A stretch of DNA of 64,000 nucleotides. Source: Odiellus spinosus. Lineage: Eukaryota > Arthropoda > Arachnida > Opiliones > Phalangiidae. The notes under the pieces were generated by a model, which was not told the DNA's origin, searched no databases, and was given only the letters and a program-made list of their open reading frames with translations. The stretch spans positions 9,557,185 through 9,621,184 of the forward strand of contig OY987230.1 in NCBI GenBank assembly GCA_963920705.1. Direction: 5' to 3'. The translations under genes were made by a program, and so were the position numbers. Below, one piece after another: positions 33,249 through 43,289 of this stretch (its first letter is position 1; every line of letters begins with the position of its first letter).

Positions 33249-33650
33249 CAACCTGTACATAATATATAACAATTCCAAAAATTTGAAACTTTTGTTTTTG
33301 ATTACCAGTTAGATACGAAACAAATACCGAGAACCAAATATATACTATGTGAAAGATGTGACCTCGTGGTCTTGAATAAAGTGAAAATAAAAATTTTAAA
33401 AGCTGGGATACATGACGTCACACGTCAGTGTAGGACGCCCGCGAAATCTAAAAAAAATTAAAAACCAAAAAAAAAAAAAACTAAAAGAGTTAGACCATTT
33501 TCGAGATGACCATCGGATTCCTCGCCTTTTTCTCTATAAACAAGAGTAAATTCCATGGAATCAACTTAAGCGCCAGTAAGATATTGGTATTTTCACGAGA
33601 GCGTGATTTTTTTCGCTGACGTTCTGAAAATCTTGGGGGTTTACTCTAAT

Positions 33651-33931
33651 CAAGGAGGATCAGAGAAGGAGAGGAAATGTGGGGCTGCGTTGAGTTAGAG
33701 AGAGAAGAGCCAACCTCCCACTCGGGTGGAAAGGGGGGATAGGAAATTCTCGAGGTAAACTGTTGTCACGTGGTCGCTAGCTAGCGCGTCTCATAAAAGA
33801 TTCGTTTTACCCACGCGACAACATTTTACCACGAAACGTCTCTACCCCCGTTCTCCCAGAGTGGGAGTTTAGGCCGACGCAGTAGGAACCGCGCCGTCCC
33901 CACATTTCCTCTCCTTCTCTGATCCTCCTTG
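33651..33931. mobile_element. 281-bp element with 34-bp perfect inverted ends starting CAAG
   Basis: CAAGGAGGATCAGAGAAGGA at the left is matched without error by the inverse at the right (TCCTTCTCTGATCCTCCTTG), and the match continues to 34 bp. Flanks CTCTAAT and CTGTAAT give a 7-bp duplication with one mismatch. The interrupted sequence can be rebuilt from the opposite arm of the host palindrome (ACTCTAATTTTCGCC), which shows this is an insertion. Ends and duplication length resemble family H. Confidence 0.82.
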
Positions 33932-34110
33932 CTGTAATTTTCAGCAAAAATTCAATTATTTTTATTTTCATCTTAAAATCTGGGAATCCTAGTTTTTTAA
34001 GCGTAGAAACAAGTGTACCAAATTTCATTATGATCTGCCGACCCATGGTTGCAAGCCTAGGTGAAACCGCATATATAGGCGCTTTTATCCCGCCCAAGTA
34101 ACACCTTCAA

Positions 34111-35437
34111 GAGCGCGCAATCGAAGAGCGCGTAATCGAAGAGCGCGTAATCGAAGAGCGCGTAATCGAAGAGCGCGCAATCGAAGAGCGCGCAATCGAA
34201 GAGCGCGCAATCGAAGAGCGCGCAATCGAAGAGCGCGCAATCGAAGAGCGCGCAATCGAAGAGCGCGCAATCGAAGAGCGCGCAATCGAAGAGCGCGCAA
34301 TCGAAGAGCGCGCAATCGAAGAGCGCGCAATCGAAGAGCGCGCAATCGAAGAGCGCGCAATCGAAGAGCGCGCAATCGAAGAGCGCGCAATCGAAGAGCG
34401 CGCAATCGAAGAGCGCGCAATCGAAGAGCGCGCAATCGAAGAGCGCGCAATCGAAGAGCGCGCAATCGAAGAGCGCGCAATCGAAGAGCGCGCAATCGAA
34501 GAGCGCGCAATCGAAGAGCGCGCAATCGAAGAGCGCGCAATCGAAGAGCGCGCAATCGAAGAGCGCGCAATCGAAGAGCGCGCAATCGAAGAGCGCGCAA
34601 TCGAAGAGCGCGCAATCGAAGAGCGCGCAATCGAAGAGCGCGCAATCGAAGAGCGCGCAATCGAAGAGCGCGCAATCGAAGAGCGCGCAATCGAAGAGCG
34701 CGCAATCGAAGAGCGCGCAATCGAAGAGCGCGCAATCGAAGAGCGCTCAATCGAAGAGCGCTCAATCGAAGAGCGCTCAATCGAAGAGCGCTCAATCGAA
34801 GAGCGCTCAATCGAAGAGCGCTCAATCGAAGAGCGCTCAATCGAAGAGCGCTCAATCGAAGAGCGCTCAATCGAAGAGCGCTCAATCGAAGAGCGCTCAA
34901 TCGAAGAGCGCTCAATCGAAGAGCGCTCAATCGAAGAGCGCTCAATCGAAGAGCGCTCAATCGAAGAGCGCTCAATCGAAGAGCGCTAAATCGAAGAGCG
35001 CTCAATCGAAGAGCGCTCAATCGAAGAGCGCCTAATCGAAGAGCGCTTAATCGAAGAGCGCTTAATCGAAGAGCGCTTAATCGAAGAGCGCTTAATCGAA
35101 GAGCGCTTAATCGAAGAGCGCTTAATCGAAGAGCGCTTAATCGAAGAGCGCTTAATCGAAGAGCGCTTAATCGAAGAGCGCTTAATCGAAGAGCGCTTAA
35201 TCGAAGAGCGCTTAATCGAAAAGCGCTTAATCGAAAAGCGCTTAATCGAAAAGCGCTTAATCGAAAAGCGCTTAATCGAAAAGCGCTTAATCGAAAAGCG
35301 CTTAATCGAAAAGCGCTTAATCGAAAAGCGCTTAATCGAAAAGCGCTTAATCGAAAAGCGCTTAATCGAAAAGCGCTTAATCGAAAGGCGCTTAATCGAA
35401 AGGCGCTTAATCGAAAGGCGCTTAATCGAAAGGCGCT
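34111..35437 (+). repeat. 15-bp satellite, about 88 copies in ordered variant blocks
   Basis: The unit GAGCGCGCAATCGAA changes stepwise from left to right: GCGCGTAA (3 copies), GCGCGCAA (about 38), GCGCTCAA (about 20), GCGCTTAA with GAG, then AAG, then AGG as the leading triplet. Because 15 is a multiple of 3, the minus frame 34085-35020 encodes a pentapeptide repeat (RALRL/SALRL). Its codon-perfect repetition reflects array homogeneity and it has no gene context. Confidence 0.95.
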
Positions 35438-36075
35438 TTTATTCCACCCACAAGTAACACAATCAAAAGCGCTTAATCGAAAGGCGCTTAATCGAAGAGC
35501 GCTTAATCGAAGAGCGCTTAATCGAAGAGCGCTTAATCGAAGAGCGCTTAATCGAAGAGCGCTTAATCGAAAAGCGCTTAATCGAAAAGCGCTTAATCGA
35601 CAAGCGCTTAATCGAAAAGCGCTTAATCGAAAAGCGCTTAATCGAAAAGCGCTTAATCGAAAAGCGCTTAATCGAAAAGCGCTTAATCGAAAAGCGCTTA
35701 ATCGAAAGGCGCTTAATCGAAAGGCGCTTAATCGAAAGGCGCTTAATCGAAAGGCGCTTAATCGAAAGGCGCTTAATCGAAAGGCGCTTTTATTCCACCC
35801 ACAAGTAACACAATCAAAAGCGCTTAATCGAAAGGCGCTTTTATTCAGTCCTCGTGTATCACCTTTATCGAAATCCGCTTTTGATTCCGCCCTTATGCAC
35901 CTTCAAAATCCCTTTCCTTGAAATAAAGCGCTTAATCGAAAGGCGCTTTTAACTCGCCCTCGACGTGTAACACCTTCAAATGCGCTTTCCAAAAAAAGCG
36001 CTTAATCGAAAGGTGCTTCTATACCACCCACATGTAATACCTTCAATAGCGCTTTCTTTGAAATAATGCGCTTAA
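35438..36075 (+). repeat. Partial duplicate of the 15-bp array and its exit sequence
   Basis: TTTTATTCCACCCACAAGTA then ACACAATCAAAAGCGCTTAA occurs at about 35437 and again at about 35788. Between them the variant blocks run GAG, AAG, AGG in the same order as the end of the main array. This indicates a segmental duplication of about 350 bp. Diverged units continue to about 36075. Confidence 0.85.
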
Positions 36076-37069
36076 TCGAAAGATATTAGGCTTAGGGGGT
36101 TAGTAAACTTTCCAGCAGTTTAATCCCGAAATTTTATTTTAAAAATCATTCCTTTTTTGATAATTAATTGTAGTGATTTAAGATATAGCCGGTTAGGGAT
36201 ACCTCCAGTGTCCAAGATTGTACCAGATTAAAGAGGTGATTGTAATTTCCAACCAAAATATATTCCAAAATAATTTTAAAACCATTAAATTTAAAAACTA
36301 GTAATAATCGCATCAACTATTTACCAAAAATCGCATAAATTCAAGCTTAAATGTTTACCAGATCCTGGTTTAATTTCAAGTATAAATCAAAAACACGTAA
36401 AATTCAATTTATCTACCACAATGGCTTCCATATTACTCCGATTAGGCCTGCCGCTAATTTCGATTCTGTTTAGCCGTCAAAAACAACAACTATATCGGCA
36501 TCAGCCCGTTCGATAACTCCCCTCCCATCGAGCGTAGGCTAGCTTCCCGCCCAGGTAGAACAATGGCCGCCGCTAACCCTAACGTTACAACTATACATGC
36601 AAAATTAACTTCAATCATAAACTTACATTAATTATTTCGTTTAGATAAGATCATTTTCTTTCACTCGACAATTTGGGCTTTCTTCTCGTCATGAATTCGT
36701 CTATTTAACTCAATTTAAAAATACATTCTAAACTAATTTAATACGACACGATTGATTAGGCACTATTACCCTAATCACATTAACGAACGACTAAAAAACG
36801 AAGGAGGTAGGAGGGAGAAGTCAGATACTACTTACAACTACTCCGAAAGTAGATGGCGATACTGATTTTTTTTTGTTTTTTTTTCTCCGTTTTTTTTCGT
36901 ACTTGCTCTGGCGCGAACTTCGAAATTGTGTATCCGTCATTTCGGCCATTATTTAGCGGTTAATGTTTTTCTCAATTTTAAAAGTTATTCAAAACAAATA
37001 AAGTAATTTAGACCTAAATCGTCACGAAACGATAAAAAAAACAACCACCGAAGAAATTCAGGATCGCTA
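36076..37069. other. Non-coding DNA with one first-exon-like patch
   Basis: Apart from the patch at 36540-36625, no feature is recognised. A T-rich tract (TTTTTTTTGTTTTTTTTTCT) lies near 36868-36900. Confidence 0.35.
36540..36625 (+). promoter_or_regulatory. Possible promoter / first exon (ACAATGGCCGCCGC)
   Basis: A G+C-rich patch contains GAACAATGGCCGCCGC, an ATG in good context that overlaps a YY1-like ATGGCCGCC word. The frame from 36562 codes for Met-Ala-Ala-Ala-Asn-Pro-Asn-Val and closes after about 22 codons, with a possible GT donor inside. A very similar ATGGCCGCC context occurs at 45470. No downstream exon was found. Confidence 0.15.
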
Positions 37070-38145
37070 TGAATTCAGCTAAGCCTATTTTTCGGCCTAA
37101 GTTTTAAATTGATTTCTAGTTTAATATTTGTAATTTTTAGCTGGGGATTAATTTTTAGCTGGGGATTAATTTTTAGCTGGGGATTAATTTTTAGCTGGGG
37201 ATTAATTTTTAGCTGGGGATTAATTTTTAGCTGGGGATTAATTTTTAGCTGGGGATTAATTTTTAGCTGAGGATTAATTTTTAGCTGAGGATTAATTTTT
37301 AACTGAGGATTAATTTTTAACTGAGGATTAATTTTTAACTGAGGATTAATTTTTAACTGAGGATTAATTTTTAACTGAGGATTAAATTTTGACGGAGGAT
37401 TAAATATTAACGGAGGATTAATTTTTAACTGAGGATTAATTTTTAACTGAGGATTAATTTTTAAATGAGGATTAATTTTTAAATGAGGATTAATTTTTAA
37501 ATGAGGATTAATTTTTAAATGAGGATTAATTTTTAAATGAGGATTAATTTTTAAATGAGGATTAATTTTTAAATGAGGATTAATTTTTAAATGAGGATTA
37601 ATTTTTAACTGAGGATTAATTTTTAACTGAGGATTAATTTTTAACTGAGGATTAATTTTTAACTGAGGATTAATTTTTAACTGAGGATTAATTTTTAACT
37701 GAGGATTAATTTTTAACTGAGGATTAATTTTTAACTGAGGATTAATTTTTAACTGAGGATTAATTTTTAACTGAGGATTAGTTTTTGACTGAGGATTAAT
37801 TTTTAACTGAGGATTAATTTTTAACTGAGGATTAATTTTTAACTGAGGATTAATTTTTAACTGAGGATTAATTTTTAACTGAGGATTAATTTTTGACTAA
37901 GGATTAATTTTTGACTGAGGATTAATTTTTGACTGAGGATTAATTTTTGACTGAGGATTAATTTTTGACTGAGGATTAATTTTTAACTGAGGATTAATTT
38001 TTAACTGAGGATTAATTTTTAACTGAGGATTAATTTTTAACTGAGGATTAATTTTTAACTGAGGATTAATTTTTAACTGAGGATTAATTTTTAATAGAGA
38101 ATTCATTTTTAGCTGAGGATTAGGTTTATTTAAACGATAAGGAAT
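37070..38145. mobile_element. Right half of a family A MITE interrupted by its own minisatellite
   Basis: The MITE sequence enters with TGAATTCAGCTAAGCCTATT and TTTCTAGTTTAATATTTGTA. It then becomes an 18-bp array, and exits with GAGGATTAGGTTTATTTAAA and CGATAAGGAATC, which are the expected next words of family A. The array has therefore expanded from the element's own TTTTTA...GTGGATTAGG segment. Confidence 0.85.
37131..38125 (+). repeat. 18-bp minisatellite, about 55 copies
   Basis: The unit is TAATTTTTAACTGAGGAT. Variants are blocked: AGCTGGGG (first about 7), AGCTGAGG, AACTGAGG, AAATGAGG (about 8), AACTGAGG again, GACTGAGG, then AACTGAGG. The minus frame at 37897-38208 is a six-residue repeat translation, not a gene. 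Confidence 0.95.
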
Positions 38146-38226
38146 CAACCTTTTTTTTAATTTTCTTAAAAACGCGTCAACGGTAATTAATTTAAAAATA
38201 TAATTCATAGTTCTTCGAGCATCACT

Positions 38227-38345
38227 TTAAAGTGAGGCTGACACAATTTTTTTTTCTTAATTTTATTTTTAGTTTCATCATACTGTCAAAACCATTCAAA
38301 ATTTTATACCTCTGGGTTTACGCGTTCTTAAGAAATGTTCAAAAT
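38227..38345. mobile_element. Family B element, left end with interior block
   Basis: TTAAAGTGAGGCTGACACAA leads into TTTCATCATACTGTCAAAAC and TTTTATACCTCTGGGTTTAC. It links the B terminus with the interior block seen at 14030 and 42085. Confidence 0.6.
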
Positions 38346-39507
38346 AAAATGTCAAAGGAGGTAAACTAAAACATAATAATGGTTAGCAGTTCTGTTTCGG
38401 AACTGATCTGTTCAGAATTGCGCTCACAGCTCCTGGCCACTCTGCAGTTAAAGTAAAGCTGGGAAAAAGAGGGGTAGAATATTATTTTGCACCATTATCG
38501 AGAACTACGTATTTACAGAAATTCTTAAAATCAATTTCATCTTAACTTAATCTTTATGATTAAAATTAGTATGTATGCAAGGAAACTATAGTAGAAGTCA
38601 TATACGAAACATTGAAAATTGATTTAAAATCAGACGAAATACTTTATTATATGATTTCCAATTCTTGCAAACATTCCGACCCTTTGTGTTAACCTCACTC
38701 TAAGCTGAATACCATCTCTAAATGCATTCCCACGATATGTTATCATACAAAACTACATACGCATGGTTGGTTAGTAATTATAATACATATTACAACGTAA
38801 TAACCACAAATATCCGATTTAAGACTAAGAAGAAACCTTATACTTATAGTATATGTAGTGGAAAAGCCATGGTAGTATATAAACCGGAAGCGGAAGCCAC
38901 GGTTCCTCTTCAACCCGTTTATTCCTTAGAATCCCTAAACACAATCCGTTTCGATTAAAGATATTCCCGCGCTAAGATATTCGCTCTCTAAGTGGATGCT
39001 AGACAGTCTCAACCACATCCTTGAAAGACACAATCCTATCCTTATTCCTTATCAAGACAATGAAAGACGTGACTTCTCATTGCGTTACAAAAGAACCGTG
39101 CTAAATTAAACTTCCGTTTCTTTGACTAAACATTAAAGGTTACGTTCCAGAATAAAAAGAAAATTGTTGCTCTGATATTTTGTTATAAAAAGTGGTAATT
39201 TTCATCGATTTTCATGAACTTGTTAAGGGAGAAATATAATAGATAGAACGTGTAGTGTTTGTTTTAAAAAAGAATTGAATTATTGGTGTAGTTTTTAAAT
39301 ATAATTACTATTAGTAATATTTAATTAAAAATTGGCAATTTCCCTGAACTGGAATCTCAAGTTTTATTCATTCGAAGTTTAAAATTAAAAGGCTTAGCTG
39401 GATTTCCTGAATTACTTCGCAATTCGCGATCAATCGAACGGCCTTACAACTTTGCTCATTCATTGCTCGATACCCCCTTAAAATCGATTTGGATAAGCTA
39501 GATTTTG
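38346..39507. other. AT-rich non-coding DNA
   Basis: No supported gene. The open frame at 38722-38958 has no recognisable domain. AAGGCTTAGCTGGATTTCCT near 39388 may be a remnant of family A. Confidence 0.35.
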
Positions 39508-39758
39508 CCGGCGTTTGACGGCCAAGGCCATAGGAATCAAACGCCGGCTATTCATTCAATGTTAGGACGTTACAAGGGCTGTTGAAGGCTGAAATAATAT
39601 GATTGGTCCGAATATATATGTACTTTTTTTAAATTTTACGAAACTTCAGAAATTAATTTAAACACGTGTCTAAAAATTCTCGAACACGTTTTATGACAGG
39701 GTGATTCCGAAAATAAATTCAAAAGCGGTTCAAATTTTAGCTCTAAGTTTCCCTTTAA
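39508..39758. mobile_element. Family C MITE, right arm and central hairpin
   Basis: The central hairpin GGCGTTTGACGGCCAAGGCC / AATCAAACGCCGGC is followed by the right arm: GTTGAAGGCTGAAATAATAT, GATTGGTCCGAAT, CACGTGTCTAAAAATTCTCG, CTAAGTTTCCCTTTAA. The left arm is absent. Confidence 0.8.
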
Positions 39759-40004
39759 CCTACAATTCAATTCAAAAAGTATCGTTAAACTCTGATCTCA
39801 TTTCTTTTAAATCTTGCGCCTATTTTCAACCACATCACGCGGTTCAAAAACATCTATTCTATTATATATAGCATATAGTCTATAGATTTAAATTTAAAAT
39901 CTAAACTGTATTACTGTATTACATATCTCCTGTTTTTATCGAAGACATATCTTTATGTCCTTTTGTTTTTGGAATAGACAGTAAAACGCCATTTTCAGTT
40001 ACAC

Positions 40005-40321
40005 CAAGAATCCATTCAGGTTCCATAAGAATATGGGAGGGCCGCGATTCAATAACCATCCTCCCAAACTTTGTAGCAAAAGTTCGTCTGCTTCGAATCG
40101 ATTTTTCAAGTAAATCGCTCCTAACATTATATTATTAACCCGCGCAACTAACGACCTTGACATAATATTTTGGGTAATAAAAATGGAGCCGACCGAAAAA
40201 ATATCTAAGCGTACAAATGTTGCGAAAATTGCAGACGAACTTTTGTTACAAAGTTTGGGAGGATGGTACCAGAGGCTAAAGCTATGCTCCCATATTCTTA
40301 TGGAACCTGAATGGATTCTTG
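40005..40321 (-). mobile_element. Family H element, copy 2 (317 bp) with 7-bp target duplication
   Basis: Ends CAAGAATCCATTCAGGTTCC and GGAACCTGAATGGATTCTTG. The 7 bp GTTACAC flank both sides exactly (39998-40004 and 40322-40328). The interior is the reverse complement of 18953-19272 with few differences. Confidence 0.9.
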
Positions 40322-40328
40322 GTTACAC

Positions 40329-40880
40329 CATAAATCTCGCGACCTAATCTCGCTGCACTAATTAAAAAACCTTTTTGTTAATCAGACAGCTGGAGTGTGG
40401 TTTTTTCCTGTAAATCAAAGTATGTATAAAGCTAGCAATACATGCTATCTAATCTACTACACGCAGAAATAAAAGTTATTTTCCATTTAGATTGAATCGT
40501 TTATTTAATAGGGCAGTTTATTAACGGGAATGTGGCGCAGTATAAGATCATATTGGGCTGATATTGGACTCCGAGGAGGAAGTTCGAAATATGCCATAGA
40601 GGAATTCGATTCCCATTTTTCCCAGGAGATACTTTTACCGTTTTGCAGGTGCGCGTCGGATATAGAAACAAGGTGCGCGGGGCAAATTGTATTTTTATTT
40701 AACACAGCGTGTTCTACAGGGCTTTAGACACGAACTAGAGTTATTATTAAATAAAAAAAAGTTTTTGCTAATTGTTGCTATCATAAAAGAGGAGGAGTTT
40801 ACTTAGGGAATGTTGCCGTCGACGTCATCAGCTACGTCATAGCTCACAGCGCTCGTGCAGGGGCAAAAATTTACAGGGGC
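40329..40880. other. Non-coding DNA
   Basis: Overlapping opposite-strand frames lie at 40505-40727 without recognisable domains. GTCGACGTCATCAGCTACGT occurs just before the array. Confidence 0.35.
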
Positions 40881-41370
40881 AAAAAGTTTCAAAAGGTTTC
40901 AAAAAGTTTCAAAAGGTTTCAAAAAGTTTCAAAAGGTTTCAAAAAGTTTCAAAAGGTTTCAAAAAGTTTCAAAAGGTTTCAAAAAGTTTCAAAAGGTTTC
41001 AAAAAGTTTCAAAAGGTTTCAAAAAGTTTCAAAAGGTTTCAAAAAGTTTCAAAAGGTTTCAAAAAGTTTCAAAAGGTTTCAAAAAGTTTCAAAAAGTTTC
41101 AAAAAGTTTCAAAAAGTTTCAAAAGGTTTCAAAAGGTTTCAAAAGGTTTCAAAAGGTTTCAAAAAGTTTCAAAAGGTTTCAAAAAGTTTCAAAAGGTTTC
41201 AAAAAGTTTCAAAAGGTTTCAAAAAGTTTCAAAAGGTTTCAAAAAGTTTCAAAAGGTTTCAAAAGGTTTCAAAATGTTTCAAAACGTTTCAAAAGGTTTC
41301 AAATAGTTTCAAAAGGTTTCAAAAAGTTTCAAAAGGTTTCAAAAAGTTTCAAAAAGTTTCAAAAGGTTTC
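40881..41370 (+). repeat. 10-bp satellite (49 units, dimeric 20-bp pattern)
   Basis: AAAAAGTTTC and AAAAGGTTTC alternate, giving a 20-bp higher-order unit, with runs of one type near 41090-41150. Lysine/phenylalanine-rich translations on the plus strand (40855-41430) are by-products. Confidence 0.95.
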
Positions 41371-41816
41371 AACCTTTTCGAGTTCGTTGAAACCTTTTCG
41401 AGTTCGTTGAAACCTTTTCGAGTTCGTTGAAACCTTTTCGAGTTCGTTGAAACCTTTTCGAGTTCGTTGAAACCTTTTCGAGTTCGTTGAAACCTTTTCG
41501 AGTTCGTTGAAACCTTTTCGAGTTCGTTGAAACCTTTTCGAGTTCGTTGAAACCTTTTCGAGTTCGTTGAAACCTTTTCGAGTTCGTTGAAACCTTTTCG
41601 AGTTCGTTGAAACCTTTTCGAGTTCGTTGAAACCTTTTCGAGTTCGTTGAAACCTTTTCGAGTTCGTTGAAACCTTTTCGAGTTCGTTGAAACCTTTTCG
41701 AGTTCGTTGAAACCTTTTCGAGTTCGTTGAAACCTTTTCGAGTTCGTTGAAACCTTTTCGAGTTCGTTGAAACCTTTTCGAGTTCGTTGAAACCTTTTCG
41801 AGTTCGTTGAAACCTT
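41371..41816 (+). repeat. 20-bp satellite, 22 copies, directly abutting the 10-bp array
   Basis: Unit AACCTTTTCGAGTTCGTTGA; 22 copies look identical, ending AACCTTAAAG. Spanning unit boundaries is GAAACCTTTT, the reverse complement of AAAAGGTTTC from the adjoining array, so the two arrays are partly inverted relative to each other. Confidence 0.95.
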
Positions 41817-41839
41817 AAAGTACTTAATCCAGAAAGCCC

Positions 41840-42015
41840 TATCTTTTAGGCTGGGCGAGTAGTAGTACTTTTAGGGTACCGAGTCGAGTATCGAGTACCA
41901 AAATTTTTCGTTGTCGTGTATCAGATGTTGTGTCGAGTATCGAGTAGTTGGGCCTTGGTTAATTTTCATGCACTCGAGTACTCGAGAGTATTTAAGCCTA
42001 CTACTCGCGAGCATT
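41840..42015. mobile_element. CGAGTA-rich element fragment
   Basis: GGCTGGGCGAGTAGTAGTAC at the left and CCTACTACTCGCGAG at the right are roughly inverted. Between them are CGAGTCGAGTATCGAGTACC and CTCGAGTACTCGAGAG. From general knowledge, CGAGTACTCGA-rich ends occur in some hAT-like elements; the assignment is tentative. Confidence 0.4.
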
Positions 42016-42084
42016 AACTATTAGTATCTTTCGTACCGAAATTACTGATATTTACGTTCCAGAAATGATCTACGTCATATATTA

Positions 42085-42180
42085 AAATTTCTTAAGAACG
42101 CCTCAACCCAGAGGTATAAAATTTTGAATACGGTGTTTTAATAGTATGATAAAACAGTCACACTAGTTAAAATTAAATTA
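42085..42180 (-). mobile_element. Family B interior fragment
   Basis: TTTCTTAAGAACGCCTCAAC, CCAGAGGTATAAAATTTTGA and AGTATGATAAAACAG match the reverse complement of 38255-38345. Confidence 0.5.
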
Positions 42181-43010
42181 ATCAACCTCGGTCAATATAT
42201 TTTGCGTAACGGACTAGGAACTGCCTCGCGAGATTCACAAACGTACACTTTATCAGGTAAGTTGTAGAAGCAAAAATACTAATTTCAACAAAACCATTTT
42301 AACGTCTAAACCTAAAAACTATTGGCAGCGCCGTGTATTAGGGCATCTCTCGCGTCCGATCGCTTTTGCTCTTTCACTTCCGATAAAAGGATATCTTATT
42401 TTCTTTTTTTCTCCGAAAAGTATCGAAGGGAGGAGAAAAAGAGTAGTAATTCTGAGGGAGAAGATGACCGCCCAGGGGTCATTCTCTTTTATATACCATA
42501 CACGGAGCTTGGCTCTTTCTTCTCGCCGCTCGCTCTCCGTGGGCCACCATAAAGCGATCGGGTTCTCGTATATATAAAACCCCTTTCGCAGGTGCTTCTA
42601 ATAATAGCCGGAGTTGGGAAAGAAGCTAGTAAAAGAACGTCTAGAGAGAAGGGGGAGGACGTACCTTGAAAGAGATAGAGAGAGAGAGAGAGAGAAAAGG
42701 TACCGAAAAACAGGAAGAAACCGACTAGAAAGGAGGAGGACATTTACATAATCGGAAAAGGATGGCCCTAATGATAAAATTCAGGCTTTCATTGAATTTG
42801 TATCATCGGAGAAAAGATGAGAGGAATTGACAAATATTGGAAAGAGTTTGGCTCGCGTAAAAAGAGTATCAAAACTTTTTTAAATCCATTTGCATACGAG
42901 CTACTATAAAGAAAAAAGAAAGAGCTATTTTCATTTCCTCCATTGACGGAAGAAGAGCCCCAAGCGATTTATAAAGGGATGGTGAAGCGCGAGCTTCATG
43001 TGTTCACGAA
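42181..43010. other. Non-coding DNA with TATA-like word and GA microsatellite
   Basis: CTCGTATATATAAAACCCC near 42567 could be a TATA box, and a (GA)n run lies at about 42671-42695. Overlapping frames 42322-42552 and 42489-42743 on opposite strands have no recognisable domain. Confidence 0.3.
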
Positions 43011-43013
43011 TTA

Positions 43014-43289
43014 GCTTCGGTCACACTAGCATCTCTTAATCGATTTGAAATCAAACCGATATTCAAATCGCCAGGAGTCGTTTTAAGCGTCACGCGTAAT
43101 CTTTATAAATCAATTTAATGTAGCTTCATCCATCGGTTATTGAAACCATCGATACGAAACTGGTTCCCGAAGCAGTTTGGAGAAATCGAATCAAATCGAT
43201 TCGATAAAAGACGGTTTCCTGTTCATACGACTAAAGCGAAACGTTTTGAAACGGTTTAAATCGATTCCAAGGCCTAGTATGAACGCAGC
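43014..43289 (-). mobile_element. Family D MITE, full length, TTA duplication
   Basis: Starts GCTTCGGTCACACTAGC and ends GCCTAGTATGAACGCAGC. TTA flanks both sides (43011-43013, 43290-43292). A 3-bp TTA/TAA duplication is typical of PIF/Harbinger elements. The open frame 43177-43371 overlaps it and is a by-product. Confidence 0.82.

Larger units (their letters stand above)
32361..34077. mobile_element. Three-level nested palindromic element inside the satellite
   Basis: The outer arms mirror GGTTTCACTTAGGCATGCAA...GGGTCGGCAGAT at the left and ATCTGCCGACCCATGGTTGC at the right, continuing through CTAGGATTCCCAGATTTTAA and TACTGGCGCTT / AAGCGCCAGTA. The centre (about 32889-33248) is a separate palindrome, and a third element (33651-33931) interrupts the right arm. 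Removing the latter leaves about 1.43 kb. Several short frames on both strands (32669-33154, 33807-34097) fall inside and have no recognisable domain. Confidence 0.8.

Noticed and set aside
34085-35020. 311-codon minus-strand frame encoding a pentapeptide repeat
   Set aside because: It coincides exactly with the 15-bp satellite and has no promoter, splice signals or non-repeat domain.
36576-36592. Telomere-like CTAACCCTAA
   Set aside because: Only about one and a half units, with no array; a similar isolated word occurs at about 4728.
37897-38208. 103-codon minus frame with Ile-Asn-Pro-Gln repeats
   Set aside because: Translation of the 18-bp minisatellite inside family A.
40855-41430. 191-codon Lys/Phe/Ser repeat frame
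   Set aside because: Translation of the 10-bp satellite.
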